Of a DNA stretch of 64,000 nucleotides, positions 10,171 to 22,552 are shown one piece after another. The notes beneath the pieces were generated by a model that saw only the letters and a list, made by a program, of their open reading frames with translations, was not told where the DNA came from and ran no database searches. The DNA comes from Eulemur rufifrons (Eukaryota > Chordata > Mammalia > Primates > Lemuridae): positions 27,490,738 through 27,554,737 of the forward strand of contig NC_090996.1 of NCBI RefSeq assembly GCF_041146395.1. The letters are read 5' to 3'. The position numbers were made by a program, and so were the translations under genes. The first letter of the stretch is position 1. Every line of letters starts with the position of its first letter.

Positions 10171-11319
10171 ATTTTTTAACTGTAGTGGAAGCCTTATAAT
10201 TTGTCAGTAATGGAAAACAAAATAGGAAGGAATCATAAAAAATTACACATTCTTTTAACATTTTATTTTACTGTAAACCATAAATGTACTTTTATTTACC
10301 AATCTTTTGAGGTTGGGCCAAGGCCTTGTCTTGGAGCATGTGTTTACTGATGGGCCTGCTGTATAACCTTTTTTGCATCAACACCCCCCATAACGAATCA
10401 TTTCCAGTTTGGGTTTTTTCCAGCGGAGCAGTCAGTTAAAAATCACTTGGATCAACATTCAGCCATGGGAAATAAAAAGAAAAAAAAATCACTTGGCAAG
10501 CACCGTGAGTGAAGAATTCTAGGTTTAGTTTTTTTTTCTTCAAATATTTCACACTTCTCTCCCAACACCTGATTCAAATGTACAGTGCTTTATTTTCACC
10601 AGCTCATCTTAATTGAGTCTTCCCAGAGCATTCATCTTAGTTTTATTGGGAACAACTCTGTTTACATTCATATTTCTTTGGTTTGTACATTTTATTAAAT
10701 TAGTTGATTTAAAAATAAGTGCTAGCATAAACAGACTTGAGGATAGCTCTCAGTGGGCATGTGGTGAGCAAAGTCCTCGAGGGGTAGCAGAGCGCGGAAG
10801 GGTGGAGAGTGCTGTGTGGCCTCAGGTGCTTTTCATAGAGGGTGCAGAGCATGTTGGTAAAGCCTTCCAGTCGCTCTAGTGGAGATCTCTTGAGAGAGTG
10901 TCTTCATGGAGAGGCCTAACCGACAACTTTTATGCTTGCGCACTGTGTGATTTTTGACTTTTGCCAAACCCTGCAGTGAGGAAGGGACAGGCTGGGGCCG
11001 TTGGAGATCGCAAGAATTCTAGAGCTGCTGCCACTTGGTTCTTAGAACCAAATCTGATGTGTATTACAATATTTGTGGAGGGAAAGAACTTCAAACTGCC
11101 TGTGTAATGTTGTTTGAAAAAGAAAAAGAGCAAAACCAAATTGCACAAACCTCAGGTCCGCGTTTCTGAAATGAAGGTAGACTACTGGCTAGATTTGCTC
11201 TAAGGTGCAACTGTGATGATGTGTATATGTTGACTTTGGTGTGCGTTGGCTTCGTCTGCTCAATGGCATTGAGACACTGTGGTGATTGTAGGTCTCCAAA
11301 ATACTAAGTGAGCAGATTC
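10171..11319. other. Intronic single-copy sequence
   Basis: No recognised repeat, RNA gene or exon. Confidence 0.5.
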
Positions 11320-11960
11320 AGAAGAGGAGTCTGCTCTCCTGGCTCCCAGCCCCCAGCTTTCCCCCAACTTACCTGTTCAACCAGAAGCCTGGGAGGCATC
11401 TCTGACCTCCGCTTCTCCCCTTCCCCTCTACTTCCAAACCGTCCCCAGTCCTGGGCATTCAACCTCCAGTGCACACCTTGGCTTTGCCCACCTCTGTCCT
11501 TCCCAGCTCACACCACTGTGACCCTGGCCACCATCATCTCTCACCTGGACGGTCCCAGCAGCCTCTGCATCCTCACTTGCCCCTTCAGTCCATCCCCAGA
11601 GCAGCACTCAGAGGGATCTTTGAGACAAGAAAAGGAGGGCCATCCCCCCTTGACATAGCTTTGCCTTGTCCATCTCTTTTTCTCCCCAACACCTTCTCAT
11701 TCTTCAGGTTGCGGTTTAAAAGAAGCCTGTGCTGATCATCCCGTTCTAAATTAGGTCCCTGCCATCCACTTTCACCCCTTCTTTTCCTTTATGACTCTTA
11801 ATCACAACTTATAATTGTGCGTTTCTTCTTATGACTTTGTTTTTTCTACCTCTAGACTATAAATTCCTGGAGAGCTTCCAGACCTAGGACAGTGGCAGTA
11901 GTGGACAGTCAGTGGCCATTTGATATTGAGTAAACGATGACTATGAATGAATACAACTAC
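11320..11960 (+). mobile_element. L2 LINE
   Basis: Plus strand. Segments around 'gccaccatcatctctcacct' and 'gactataaattcctggagag', followed by a terminal 'gagtaaacgatgactatgaa', are in L2 3' order. The proline/serine-rich frames across it are not genes. Confidence 0.7.
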
Positions 11961-12670
11961 CCCTGGGTCACCTGCGTGTCTCCGCCCAACCCACTGCTCA
12001 CACACACCATGGAATCTCTGGACAAAACAAAGCTGAAACCAAGGTATTGAACAAACCAGTAGAACTCCTTGCATGACACGCCAGGTGGCTGTGCAGTTTG
12101 TGTGCCACTCAAGGGCATCTGCTAGGGGAGGTTTCGCTCACCAGGCGGGTGCCCGCTCACGGAGCTGCATCTTTCTGACGACAGAGTTACCATGTCTTCA
12201 CATCTGAGCCTTCTGTTTGCGTGGCCTTGTGCCTACAAGGCTGCCTCTGTCCAGAGAAGGCGCCTTTTTCCAGCTCTCCCCGAAGTGCTGCCTGGGTCAG
12301 CAGCTGCCGCCTCTTTTGGCAAAGGAACATGGGGAACAGGGAAAGTCACAGCAAACATCCACCCCAAACGGGCAAACCCCAAATGGAGTTCTGCTCTTGA
12401 AGAGTGAGGGAGGTTCTGGAAGTATCTTTTCCCCCCTTCAGCTGTGGTCCAAAACAGTATCGGCCAAAGCCAGTGATGCTGAAAGCTGCCTGGCGAAGAA
12501 GTCCCGGCCCATCTGCTTTCTTACTTCTCTGAAGAGTTGCAAATCAAGATTTTGGCAGGGTGCCAAGTGTGGCAGCCAAGCCATGACTCAGGAGCTTTTG
12601 TGTATCTCAGAAACTACCTTTTGGATGCATTTAGGCCAAGAAAAGAAAAATTGGGTAAATTCACTTTGGT
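11961..12670. other. Intronic single-copy sequence
   Basis: No recognised repeat or exon. The 224-residue frame that crosses 12217-12891 ends in a DNA transposon and has no family match that I know. Confidence 0.5.
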
Positions 12671-12910
12671 ACAGGTTGAGCATCCCTGATCCAAAAATCC
12701 AGAATCCGAAGTGCTCCAAGATCAGAAACTGTTTGACTGCGAACGTGATGCTCAAAGATCATGTCCAGAGGAAATGCTCCAAGGAGCATTTTGGATTCCA
12801 GATATTCAGATTAGGGATGCTCAACCTGTTTGTATATGCAGACGTTCCAAAATCTGAAAACATCTGCACTCTCAAACACTTCTGGTCCTGAGCATTTCAG
12901 ATAAGGTGTA
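12671..12910. mobile_element. Tigger-type palindromic MITE
   Basis: Starts TACAGGTTGAGCATCCCTGA, and at 12813-12832 has the inverse, 'agggatgctcaacctg'. Between them are complementary blocks 'ccagaatccgaagtgctcc' and 'ttttggattccagatattc'. A second terminal-like block follows to about 12910. Related copies lie at 27149-27290 and 28245-28550. Confidence 0.75.
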
Positions 12911-13006
12911 CTCAGCCAGGACTTAGGACAAGTCATTTGGAGACTCTGAGGAAATTGTTGTCACAGCTAATTAATCATTTGGGTGGGGGACAGGGTCCTG
13001 AAGGAC

Positions 13007-13030
13007 AGTATTTTTTTTTTTTTTTTTTTT
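13007..13030 (+). repeat. Poly-T tract
   Basis: Long T run preceding the L1 remnant. Confidence 0.8.
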
Positions 13031-13044
13031 AGCAGCTCTTCACA

Positions 13045-13205
13045 CAGACTACACTTCATCCTTTTAGAGTGTACAATTCAGTGACATTTAGCATATTCAC
13101 AGAGGTGTGCAACCATCACCACAAGCAATTTTAGAACATTTTCATGACACCAACAAGAAACTCTGCACCCCTTGGCTGTTACCCCCAACCCCTAAGCATC
13201 CACTA
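13045..13205 (-). mobile_element. Old L1 LINE 3' fragment
   Basis: Contains 'agagtgtacaattcagtgac' and 'gtgtgcaaccatcaccacaa', the antisense of an old L1 3' region. Confidence 0.75.
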
Positions 13206-13680
13206 TAAAGGACACTGTTATCTGCTGCATTAAGTTCTGGCAGCTTTACAGTTGGGGACATTTAGATTGTTAAACCAGAAAGAGTCCCAGAGTGGTAAAT
13301 ATTGTTTAGCTGCTGTTTTTTTTTTTTTTTTTAACCACTAAAATAAGATTAGTCCCCAGAGAAGATGAAGGGTATTGCTGAAGACATTTAGATTGTGATT
13401 CACTGTGCAGATTGCTATTGTGAGAAACTGCAAAAATTGCATTTTGTTGGCATTTGCTCTTTAGCCAGGAAGCCTCCAGGCAGCTGTAAAGCTACCCATC
13501 TTTGCTACTTTATAACCAGAGCAACATCCACAACACATAAAGGAAAAGATGTTAAGACTGAAGCATGTAAATATGTATGTCTCTCTCATTAAGTATTTTC
13601 TGAACCTCGCTGTGTGCTGTGGGAACAGTAGCCTTGCCTCTGCTAAGACAAGGGCAGGGGTTCCCTGAATGGTAGTCATG
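13206..13680. other. Intronic sequence with a poly-T run
   Basis: T run at about 13314-13332. Otherwise nothing recognised. Confidence 0.5.
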
Positions 13681-13682
13681 GT

Positions 13683-13915
13683 AACAGTAACTCACTTGAC
13701 CACTTACTCTGTGCCTGGTTCAAATGCTTTGCATGTATTAACTCCTTAATTCTTTACAACCACCCTTTTGGTGTAGGTGTGTTATTGCTACTTTACAGAT
13801 GAGGAAACTGAGGCCCAGAGAGGTTAAGGAACTTGCATCATGTCACATGGTTGGTAAAGAATGGAAATGGGATATGAACTTGGGCACTCAAGCCTCAGAG
13901 TCTGGGCTACACTGG
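13683..13915 (-). mobile_element. MIR SINE
   Basis: Minus-strand MIR including 'actttacagatgaggaaact' and 'gaggcccagagaggttaagg'. Confidence 0.9.
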
Positions 13916-14079
13916 GACCGGTTAAGGGTTTCAGGAGATGGAGGCCCAAAGTCATCGTGTATGTCCTGGTGCGGTCTGTCCCCTGCGTCCTGCTTCGGCC
14001 TTAGGGTCTAGGATCTTGCCATGCCTCCCACCAGGAATGTGTCCCCACTGAGCCACCCACTGGTCACTCTGTCACTGTG

Positions 14080-14265
14080 TCCACTGATTACCTCTGCAAT
14101 AAGTAGCACAATGTGTAATTAAGTTATTTGCTTGTTTGTTGTACCGTTCCCCCGTGATTCTATAAAGTCTTAAGGAATGGGACCAACCAGTTGAATGTCC
14201 AGTGACTGGCATGGCCCCTGTCATAGAGAGGGTGCTCAGAACATACTTGCTGGAATGGGTGAAGG
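14080..14265 (+). mobile_element. L2 LINE 3' end
   Basis: Ends with 'agggtgctcagaacatactt' and 'gctggaatgggtga', the L2 3' terminus. Confidence 0.6.
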
Positions 14266-14481
14266 AGGCCGAGTTGCATCTGCTTGTGGGGTTGGAGGGG
14301 CAGGCTTATGGTGGACGTGGCGTTTGATCTGCGCTGGGCTGGTAGATGGGATCGCAGCAGAAAGAACTGGTAGAATGGAGAGTGCACCCAGAGGAAGTGG
14401 GGCGAGGAGGGGGACGGTATGGGGTGTGTTGGAGGAGCAGGTAGTGGTCCGTCTTGGAGAGAGCCCATGGTATGGCTTGAG

Positions 14482-14690
14482 CAGGGTTTCTCAACCTCAG
14501 CATTATCAATGTTATGGGCTGGATGATTCTGTGTTGTGGGGCCCTGCCCTGCATGTTGTGGGGTGTTTAGCAGCATCCCTGGCCTGTATCCACTGGATTC
14601 CAGTAGCACCATCCACTTCCCAGTGGGACATCCAAAAATGTCTCCAGACATTGTCAACTGTCAGAATCATCCCTGGCTAACAGGACTGGT
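14482..14690. mobile_element. MER5-class hAT DNA transposon
   Basis: Starts with the Charlie-type end CAGGGTTTCTCAACC. It contains 'gtttagcagcatccctggcc' and 'aaaatgtctccagacattgt', blocks of a common non-autonomous hAT family. The subfamily is uncertain. Confidence 0.65.
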
Positions 14691-15249
14691 GCCACCGGTT
14701 GGTCTAGTGGGCCCAGTGATATATTTAGCTGGAAGAGCTTTGGGCTCATCCCTGAGTGCCAGAATGAGCGGGAATCCATTGACATCTTCACTTATCTCTT
14801 CCCCAAATATTTACCGATGCCTCCCGAGTGCCAGGACTGAGTGACACATGCTGACAATATGCTGGAAAGGGAAAGCAAACAGGGGCCTTCCCTGGAGCTT
14901 CGAGGGTAGTGGCCCTTTAGCCAGGGATTTGATGATCTGGATCAGGGTTTAGGAAGGGACAATGGCAGGACTGCCCGAGATGGACTGGAGTCGGGAGAGC
15001 TGCAGGGAGCTGTTCTCACAGCCCCTTGCTCCCCAGGTGGGAATCGTGGGGACCTGGCCCAAGAGGAGGGTGGTGGCAGGGACCGGAAGGCAAGGCCACT
15101 GCAGGGGATGTTGTAGCCATGGAATGCCAAGACCTGGCCGGCCACCTGTATGCAGTGACTCACGATCCTAAGATCTATATAGATTGGTGGTCTAGAGATG
15201 TTGGTGGCAAAATCAGGGACATCTGAAGAAGGAGCCAGTCTGTTTTTGT
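14691..15249. other. Intronic sequence, no gene recognised
   Basis: A short stretch around 14790-14870 resembles an ancient repeat. Nothing else is recognised. Confidence 0.45.
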
Positions 15250-15533
15250 TTGCTTTTTATTGATTGATTGAGACAGGGTCACGTTGCCTGGGCTAGAGTG
15301 CAGTGGCGTCATCATAGTTCACTGCAGCCTCAGGCTCCTGGGCTCACTGATCCTGCCTCGGCCTCCTACATAGCTGGGGGCTCCCATGCCCAGCTAAGTC
15401 TTTTTACTTTTTGTAGAGACAAGGTCTCGCTGTGTTGTTCAGGCTGGTCTCAAACTCTTGGCCTCAAGCGATCCTCCAACCTTGGCCTCCCAAAGGGCTG
15501 GGATTACAGGCATGAGCCACTGTGCCCGGCGTG
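15250..15533 (-). mobile_element. Alu, old (J-like)
   Basis: Minus-strand dimeric Alu. It lacks the strepsirrhine linker and is more diverged than the copies at 17306, 31219 and 58921, so it is older. Confidence 0.9.
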
Positions 15534-16755
15534 GAGAAGGAGCTGGTCTTGAAGTAAAGATGAAGAATTTGCCTATGACAGTGTTGAATTTAATGTACTG
15601 ATGGGACAAGCTGGGAGCTTGGACATATCCAAGAAAAAAAAAAACACGTAATACTGTGTTCTACTCATTTTTAAGTTAATTTTATGGTTTTCTAGTTAAG
15701 TAGAGAAATGCAACCCCTTGGTATTTCCAATTCATGTATGGTTTTGAGTCAGGTAAATTACCAGGAGCCAAAACCTTGAATTCTTAAATGTTTGCACAAT
15801 GTAATGACGTGGTGTCGTAGTGATAGGAGCCTTGTGATCAGACTGCTTGACCAGTATCTTTTTATCTCTGTCTTCCAAAAGGCAAACTGGATTTAGAAAA
15901 CGTGACTTTTCTTTATGAAAATTAAGTTAAAGTAGCTATTTATCATTGTATTCTGCCTTGAATTATTTAAGGTTGTATACAAGTAACAGGTTTAGCACGT
16001 GGCGAGAGCACAAAGTATTACAGTATTAGGTCTGACTTAATGACATGGCTCACCCCCTGCCCCAGGCCTTCTTCTAGTTGGGTGATGAAAAACTGATTCA
16101 TTTGCTTTTGGGAGTGCATTTATTATAGTTAGTCATTGATTAACTGGTAATAGCGAAAGGATCAATGAAATTTCTGATTCCTGGTATATATTAAAAAGTC
16201 AGTTTTCATTAGCAATTGACAAATATGCCCAAAAGGTGTAATAAAAATGAGAGAGGAAATATATTGGCAGAGACAAATCCAAGAAAACATTTCGTTTGTG
16301 ATATTAAAAGTGCTGCTGCAAAAAGCAATTGGGATTTGAATATCTGTCTTTCAGGCAGGATACTGGCACATAAACAGAGTCTCATAGGAAGGATTAATGG
16401 TGAGGCATTGTGTGAATTTTTACAGGTTTTTAAGATTCTTCACTGCATGCAATTGCTTTGCACCGGATAATGTTTAAACAGACAACTCATAGGCCTTTTC
16501 TGCCCATAGTTTAATACCACCCAAAATTCACTATCCCTCAGTTTTGAAATATGATTTGACAGTGTCTTATCAGTTAGCTGAAATTAGGAAGTGTCCAGAT
16601 CTTGTTATTCTCTATACAATAAAGGAATCTGATTTCCAAGGCCAGTTTTTCCTTTGAACATATTTCAAAATTACTTTTAAAATTTGATTTAGAAAATTAT
16701 GGTAACTGTTTTTTTCAGGCTTTTCCTTTGGACAGACATAGGCACTCCTTGTTGG
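15534..16755. other. Intronic single-copy AT-rich sequence
   Basis: No recognised repeat, RNA gene or exon. Confidence 0.5.
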
Positions 16756-16759
16756 CTAC

Positions 16760-17225
16760 CTCTTCTCTAAAATAATCTCACCCGTGTAATCAGCCGTCCT
16801 GAAATTGGACCTTCTGTGGTTGAATAAGCAAAGTTGGGGCCTGGTTTGCCCCTGAGTCTTTGTAGATCTCGATCAGTTTATTTGCCTTTGCTGGGTCTCC
16901 ATCCAGTTTTCATGTTGTGAGCTGCCATATTGGAGAGGCCCACAAGGTAAGGAACTGAGGGCGGCCCCCAGCCAACAGCCAGCAAGGAACTGAGCCCTCA
17001 GCCGAATCCTCATAGGTGAGCTAGGAAGCAGATCCTGCCCTACGTGAGTCTTCAGACAAGACCTCAGGTTTGACCAACCCTTTGATTACAACTTTTGAAA
17101 GTTCCCAAGCAGAGGACTCAGCCATGCTGGAATCCCACAGAGACTATGACATAATAAATGTGGGTTGTTTTAAGCTGCTACATTTGTGGTAATTGGTTAT
17201 ATAGCAGTAGATAGCCAAATTACCA
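16760..17225 (+). mobile_element. MaLR-like LTR remnant
   Basis: Carries 'gacataataaatgtgggttg' with the motif '...gttttaagctgctac' and an upstream 'ccatattggagaggcccaca' block. The order is that of an old LTR on the plus strand with its polyadenylation signal near the end. The family is uncertain. Confidence 0.5.
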
Positions 17226-17305
17226 TCTCTTTGAATTTGTTAAAAAAATTAACACATAAAAAGTTAAATTCATTGTGGACATTCTTATTCAGATGTAGGT
17301 GTTTT

Positions 17306-17691
<386 letters not shown>

Positions 17692-17925
17692 TAAATGTAT
17701 GATTTACTGTGTATTAACGCTAAATACCCTAAAGGCATTATCCAGAGCTTTGTGTCAAATGTTTTAAAAGATTACAGTCTTGTTTTGGTACCATCGGGGT
17801 CAGAAATGAGACCTTAATTTGATGAACTTTTTTTTTTCCTATTCTCTCTATATGTACTTAGTGTGTCTCAAAATTCAACTTTGGCCTTATCATAGTTATC
17901 AATTAGGGCCCCTAATTGGGTTCTT

Positions 17926-18212
17926 CTTTTTTTTTTTTTTTTTTTTTTGAGAAAGAGTCTCTCTGTGTCACCCAGGCTGGAGTGCAGTGGTGTCATCATA
18001 GCTCACAGCAACCTCAAACTCCTGGGCTCAAGCGAGCCTCCTGCCTCAGCCTCCTAAGTTGCCACCACGCCAAGCTAATGTTTTCTATTTTTAGTAGAGA
18101 TGGAGTCTTGCTCTTGATCAGGCTAGTCTCAAACTCCTGAGCTTTAAGCAATTCTCCTGCCTCAGCCTCCCGAAGTGCTAGGGATTACAGGTGTGAGCCA
18201 CTGTGCCTGGCC
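17926..18212 (-). mobile_element. Alu
   Basis: Minus-strand dimeric Alu with its poly-A on the left. Flanks CCTAATTGGGTTCTT and CCTGACTGGATTCTT match at 12 of 15 bases, an aged target-site duplication. The left arm carries a short deletion. Confidence 0.93.
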
Positions 18213-18680
18213 CCTGACTGGATTCTTTTATCAATTTTGGCAGAAAAATACATACCTCTCTTCTGTGCTTTTGAAAACACGTGTGTGGGCTGTACACATA
18301 CTTGCTCATGGGTGCTTTCATTGTACCCCAGGAAATCATGGAAAGTCTAGTATTAGAACTCACTAATTAATAATAATGAATTTCCTGATTTAAGTTCTTG
18401 CCTTTCAAAGAAACTTGACTTGGTTTTGAAAGGCAATCTAGATAGTATCGATAATAATACCAAGAATTATTTGGGGCCAAATACCCGACATAGGCAAAGA
18501 CCTAAAAATGAACAGAAAAATATATAAAACCAAAACGAAATAAAAAATATACCACCACTAACAACAACAGAACCCCTCTGAAGTGTTATTTCAGTTTCGG
18601 AAACGAAAGTCACCCTGCTTCTGTTTCTTATCCAGCACAGTCAAGTTGCTGGTGAGTAGAGCACCTTGATTAGTTGCAGG
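18213..18680. other. Intronic single-copy sequence
   Basis: Nothing recognised. Confidence 0.45.
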
Positions 18681-18682
18681 CC

Positions 18683-18812
18683 AGAGCTTCTCAGACTTGG
18701 ATGTGCACGCAGATCACCTGCGGATTTGGTAAAATGCAGATCCTGACTCAATAGGTCTGGGTTGGGGCCCGGGATTCTGCATTGCAGGCACGCTCCCAGG
18801 TGATGCTGATGT
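18683..18812. mobile_element. MER5-like hAT remnant
   Basis: Has 'aaaatgcagatcctgactca' and 'caggtgatgctgatgtg', typical of the MER5A-type family. Confidence 0.65.
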
Positions 18813-18939
18813 GAGGACGGAGTCTGGGGGCCCAGCCCTGCTCTCCCTGTGCCCATGAGCGGCGTGCTCCCTTGCTGCTCTCAGGTAACCCTCACCTTGT
18901 CTGTCTTCCTCAGCCTCCATTTCTAGCCGATTCCACTCC

Positions 18940-18995
18940 TTGATTAGGGTTGTCAGGCATTTACCATTTAACTGGGCAGTCTCATATTTAAGGTC
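18940..18995. mobile_element. Short MER53-like fragment
   Basis: The segment 'agggttgtcaggcattt' followed by 'aactgggcagtc' resembles one arm of the palindromic element at 2206-2391. Confidence 0.35.
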
Positions 18996-19539
18996 TTTAT
19001 CTAGGAAAGTTGGGGGGGAAACAACTGGATCCCTAAGTACCTTTTTTCAGCAATGACAAATGCTCTCATGTACCAAGGTGCTTTAGGGATGGCCCTCAGA
19101 TTGGCCCTCAGTTTATGCAGACTTCTGTAGTTCAGAGTGCCAAAACAGGCTGTCAAGAGGGTTTCCAGAGATGCCGGACTATGCCAGGGGTAGACACTTG
19201 CTTCGCCCCGGAGGGGATGGTGTCACAAGCTGTCCCTGGCCCTTGTAGACATCTCTCAGCTAATACCTAGGCCCTGTCCTGGGGGTAACTGTGGACTTTG
19301 GTGAAATAATTCAGTGCAAATATTACTAAGAATTCATAATGTACAAAGCTGCCCTTTTTAGGGTTGAGACAGGTGTGCATTTACAAAAGAGTCCTCCTTC
19401 TAGAACTAAGCCCTGTAAGCCCCAAATATGTTTAATTCAGCCTTGATTAAAATTTAGATGAGACCAAAGACCACCAGCTTCTTCTGTAGCAGGAACCTCA
19501 TGAGGATCCAGCTGCTTTTAAGAATGCAGAGCCCTGAGT
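18996..19539. other. Intronic single-copy sequence
   Basis: Nothing recognised. Confidence 0.45.
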
Positions 19540-19960
19540 CAGCAAATTACCTTATTAGATAGATCAATTAGATTGAGTACTGATGGGCGAGCTGTCATTC
19601 ATTTTAGTTCGACTCTATTTATTTTGTGCCTTGTCATTATAAAATTGAGATTCTTAGGTTTTTACTAAGTAAACAAGTAATAATGAAAGATTTATTTTAA
19701 TAGCTCCAAGGACTATTGATGTTTTGCAACTCTATTTGTCATGGGGAACTATTTGTTAAAACATTTGCTGTAGGGAGCTGTTTATAAACTCTGTTGTAGA
19801 AGGTTGATTTATGCTGCAGCCTTGGGGTGCCGATCACCTCCCTGATCTGGTTTTGATTAATTCATCCAGTTTAAACGACCCTGCAAACAGCCTCAGAAAT
19901 AGGAATACAGCTAAAAGCATTCATCAGTGTAAAAAGGTTATTATGCAAGCTAAATAAGTG
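19540..19960. promoter_or_regulatory. Candidate conserved non-coding element
   Basis: AT-rich, non-repetitive stretch with 'gatcaattagattgag', 'ttgattaattcatcc' and several TTATAAA/TAAACA-like motifs. It has no repeat texture. Function is inferred only. Confidence 0.25.
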
Positions 19961-20094
19961 ATGCCAACAATTAACTTTAAAACACAAAGAAGATTCTCAG
20001 TTTTTTTTTTTTTTTCTTTCCATGACACAGCATTCAGATCTTCAGGAAATCTCACTGTCTCCTCCTTGTCCCTTTATCTTCAGTGACTGGCTCA

Positions 20095-20640
20095 TAGATC
20101 ACTACTGTTAGGTAACCAGTTACCCCCAAACTTAGCAGCTTGCAACAGCAGATATGTAGTATCTTACAAGTTCCATCAGGAATCTGGGTGCAGCTCAGCT
20201 GCTGCAGTTCTCATAAGGCTTCAATCGAGGTGTCAGCTGGCGCTGTCACCGCATCTGAAAGCTTGATGGGGGAATATTCTCTTCCAAGTTCGAGCACATG
20301 GTTGTCAGCAGAATTCAGTTCCTCGTGGGCTGTTGGCCAGAGGCTTCCCTCTGTTTCTTGCCACCTTGGTCTCTCCATGGGACTATCCACAACATGGCAG
20401 CTTTTTACCTCCAGAGTGAGGGCTCCAAGAGAGAGAAAGGGAGAAAAGGAGAAAGAGAATGAAATTCATGGGTTTTTTTTTGTTTTGTTTTGTTTTGTTT
20501 TTTGCCTACTCTCTGAAGGGACATCCCATCACTGTATTCTCTTTTATTAGAAGCAGGTTGCTAGGTGTAGCCTCTACTAAAGGGGAGAGGGTTGCACGAG
20601 GATGTAAGATCACAAGGCGGGATCTTTGGGGCTTAGAGTC
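20095..20640 (-). mobile_element. Ancient MaLR/MER-like LTR remnant
   Basis: Block order 'aggtaaccagttacccccaa', 'cataaggcttcaatcgaggt', 'tggttgtcagcagaattcag' and 'tctccatgggactatccac' follows a common old LTR-type repeat in antisense. A TTTTG-rich insertion lies at 20467-20502. The exact family was not determined. Confidence 0.45.
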
Positions 20641-21039
20641 TTTCTGCATCAGAAAGACATCTTTCGTGGGGTACAATGTAAGGGCTGAGTGGGTGAGAGT
20701 TGGCTGGATCCTTCTGCCCCTGCTGGATGTGCCGGATCTCTGTCCTCAGTGAGCCCCGCACCCCAGGGTTTTGTGCAGTCCTCGTTCAGAGTTCTGGCTG
20801 GTTGTGATTCACTTGAACATCTGTGCAGTCGGTTGAGGACTGGTGGGTTAATGTGCATGTATATTTTGTTCTATAATGTGTGTAAAGGTATTTTCGCTTG
20901 TTCTCATGTTTTGTAAAATTCTGAAAGAGGAATTAAGAAGAGAAAGGTGGCCTGAAGCCAGAGTCCACTCTCAGGTGATAGTAAGCTCAGTGTGGTGGGT
21001 GGGAAGGTAGCCATGGAATTTTAGAAGGTTACCACCGGC
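20641..21039. other. Intronic sequence, nothing recognised
   Basis: No repeat or exon identified. Confidence 0.45.
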
Positions 21040-21335
21040 TCATTCTTGCCATTTAGATCTCAGTTTAAATGTCATCACCTCAGAGAGCCCTTTCCTGTCC
21101 ATCTAATTTAAATTAGCCGTCACCTCACTCTTAATTCTCTTCATGTCCCTCAGCACTCTCAGACTCTCTTCTCTGCTTGTTTACTTGTTATTCATCTTCT
21201 GTCTCCCGCACAAGAACTGAGCACCAGGAGAGCAGGGACCTCATCCTCGTGGTCCCCCTTGTGTCTCCAGCACCTCGCACGGGGCCTGGCAAACCACAGG
21301 CTCTCAGTAGATACTTATTGAATGGACGAACATAT
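21040..21335 (+). mobile_element. L2 LINE 3' end
   Basis: Contains 'atctcagtttaaatgtcatc', 'gcaccaggagagcagggacc' and 'gtagatacttattgaatgg', the L2 3' terminus on the plus strand. Confidence 0.85.
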
Positions 21336-22495
21336 CAAACACATGGACATGAAATGATTCCAAGGACCTTTTTGGAAATTATAGTATCATTATGACTTCC
21401 AAAGGAAATGACATTTATTCCATTAACATGCATAATACATTACTTTATTAAGAAGAAAACAGCCTCAAGGGTACAGGGTAGTTTTGTCCCTGCCACTCAG
21501 TGCTTGTGGGCTGTTCAGCAAATCCTGTCACCTGCCTGGACCTCAGTTTCCTTGGAAGGTGAACACAGGGGCTGAAGACTGGGGATCCTCAGACCGTGAT
21601 CTGTCCGTCACCTGACCCAGCTCAGGCAGTGGACGTTCCAGACGCTGCTCCTTGAGAACGGCTCTGTTTTTCGTGTTTTCAACGTCGGTCTGCCACGTGA
21701 GGTTTTGATTGAAGAAAGGATTCTGTGGCCAAAAAAAGAAAAGTTTGAAACCCATAGAGTTTCCATGCTCACTAGTGGCCATTCCAGGTCTGCCCAGGCA
21801 GGCACCCGTGGCAGATCTGGGGTGTGAGGGTAGAGACCCGAGGCCCGCCAAGCTTCAGTCCAGCAGAACCAACCGGAAGAGCAAGGCAGATGGTGTCAGG
21901 TGACCTAGAGCCCTCTCCACCCCCAGCCTCATGCCCTGCTAATGCCCACATCGTGCTGCCTTTGCAACGTCACGCACTCCTTTCGAGATTTCCTTTTGGC
22001 ACCGCTCTTCCCACCAGATAGCCAGAGCTTCAGAGCGCCAAGGTTTACAATTAAAATTCTGTCACACTCCCCCGAAACGGTGCAAATGGTGCCATGAAAC
22101 CTGGCAGAAAAGATTTATAAGCTACTTCACTTCACCTAGTAATTTAAATATAATACTTCTGGCAGCATTCGATTTTGGGCATTTTTAATTCTAATTAAAA
22201 AACTATGACTGAGCATTCATATCCTCTATACCGTATTCTGTTGTGTCTCTGCGCTTCCCGTCTGGCTCGTAAACAGACAGCTTGGTCGCGTGGCTGTAGC
22301 AGCCCACATGCGTTTTCCTGGCCTTTGGGAATCACCGGGTCCCAGGCATAATTAGTATAAATCAAAATCCTCTAGACTATGACAGGAAAATGGTATGTTT
22401 GAACAGCAGGTTATTAAAATGACCTACTTAATTTAAGAAAAATATTGTATCCACTTGCATGGTAACCTGGTTGCTCTCCCTGGCAGATTTTACAA
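21336..22495. other. Intron 1 end, single-copy
   Basis: No recognised repeat or RNA. About 22130-22240 is AT-rich with 'ttaattctaattaaaaaact' and might be a conserved element. Confidence 0.4.
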
Positions 22496-22552
22496 CGTTT
22501 CTCCCTCTCTCCTCTTTTCTTTTTTTTTTCTTTTTTTCTTTTTTTTTTAAAG

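Noticed and set aside
12217..12891. 224-codon plus-strand frame
   Set aside because: The last third lies in a Tigger-type MITE, and there is no domain or splice context for a gene.
14195..14680. 161-codon plus-strand frame and its 165-codon minus-strand counterpart
   Set aside because: They overlap L2 and MER5-type elements on opposite strands, so neither is a gene.
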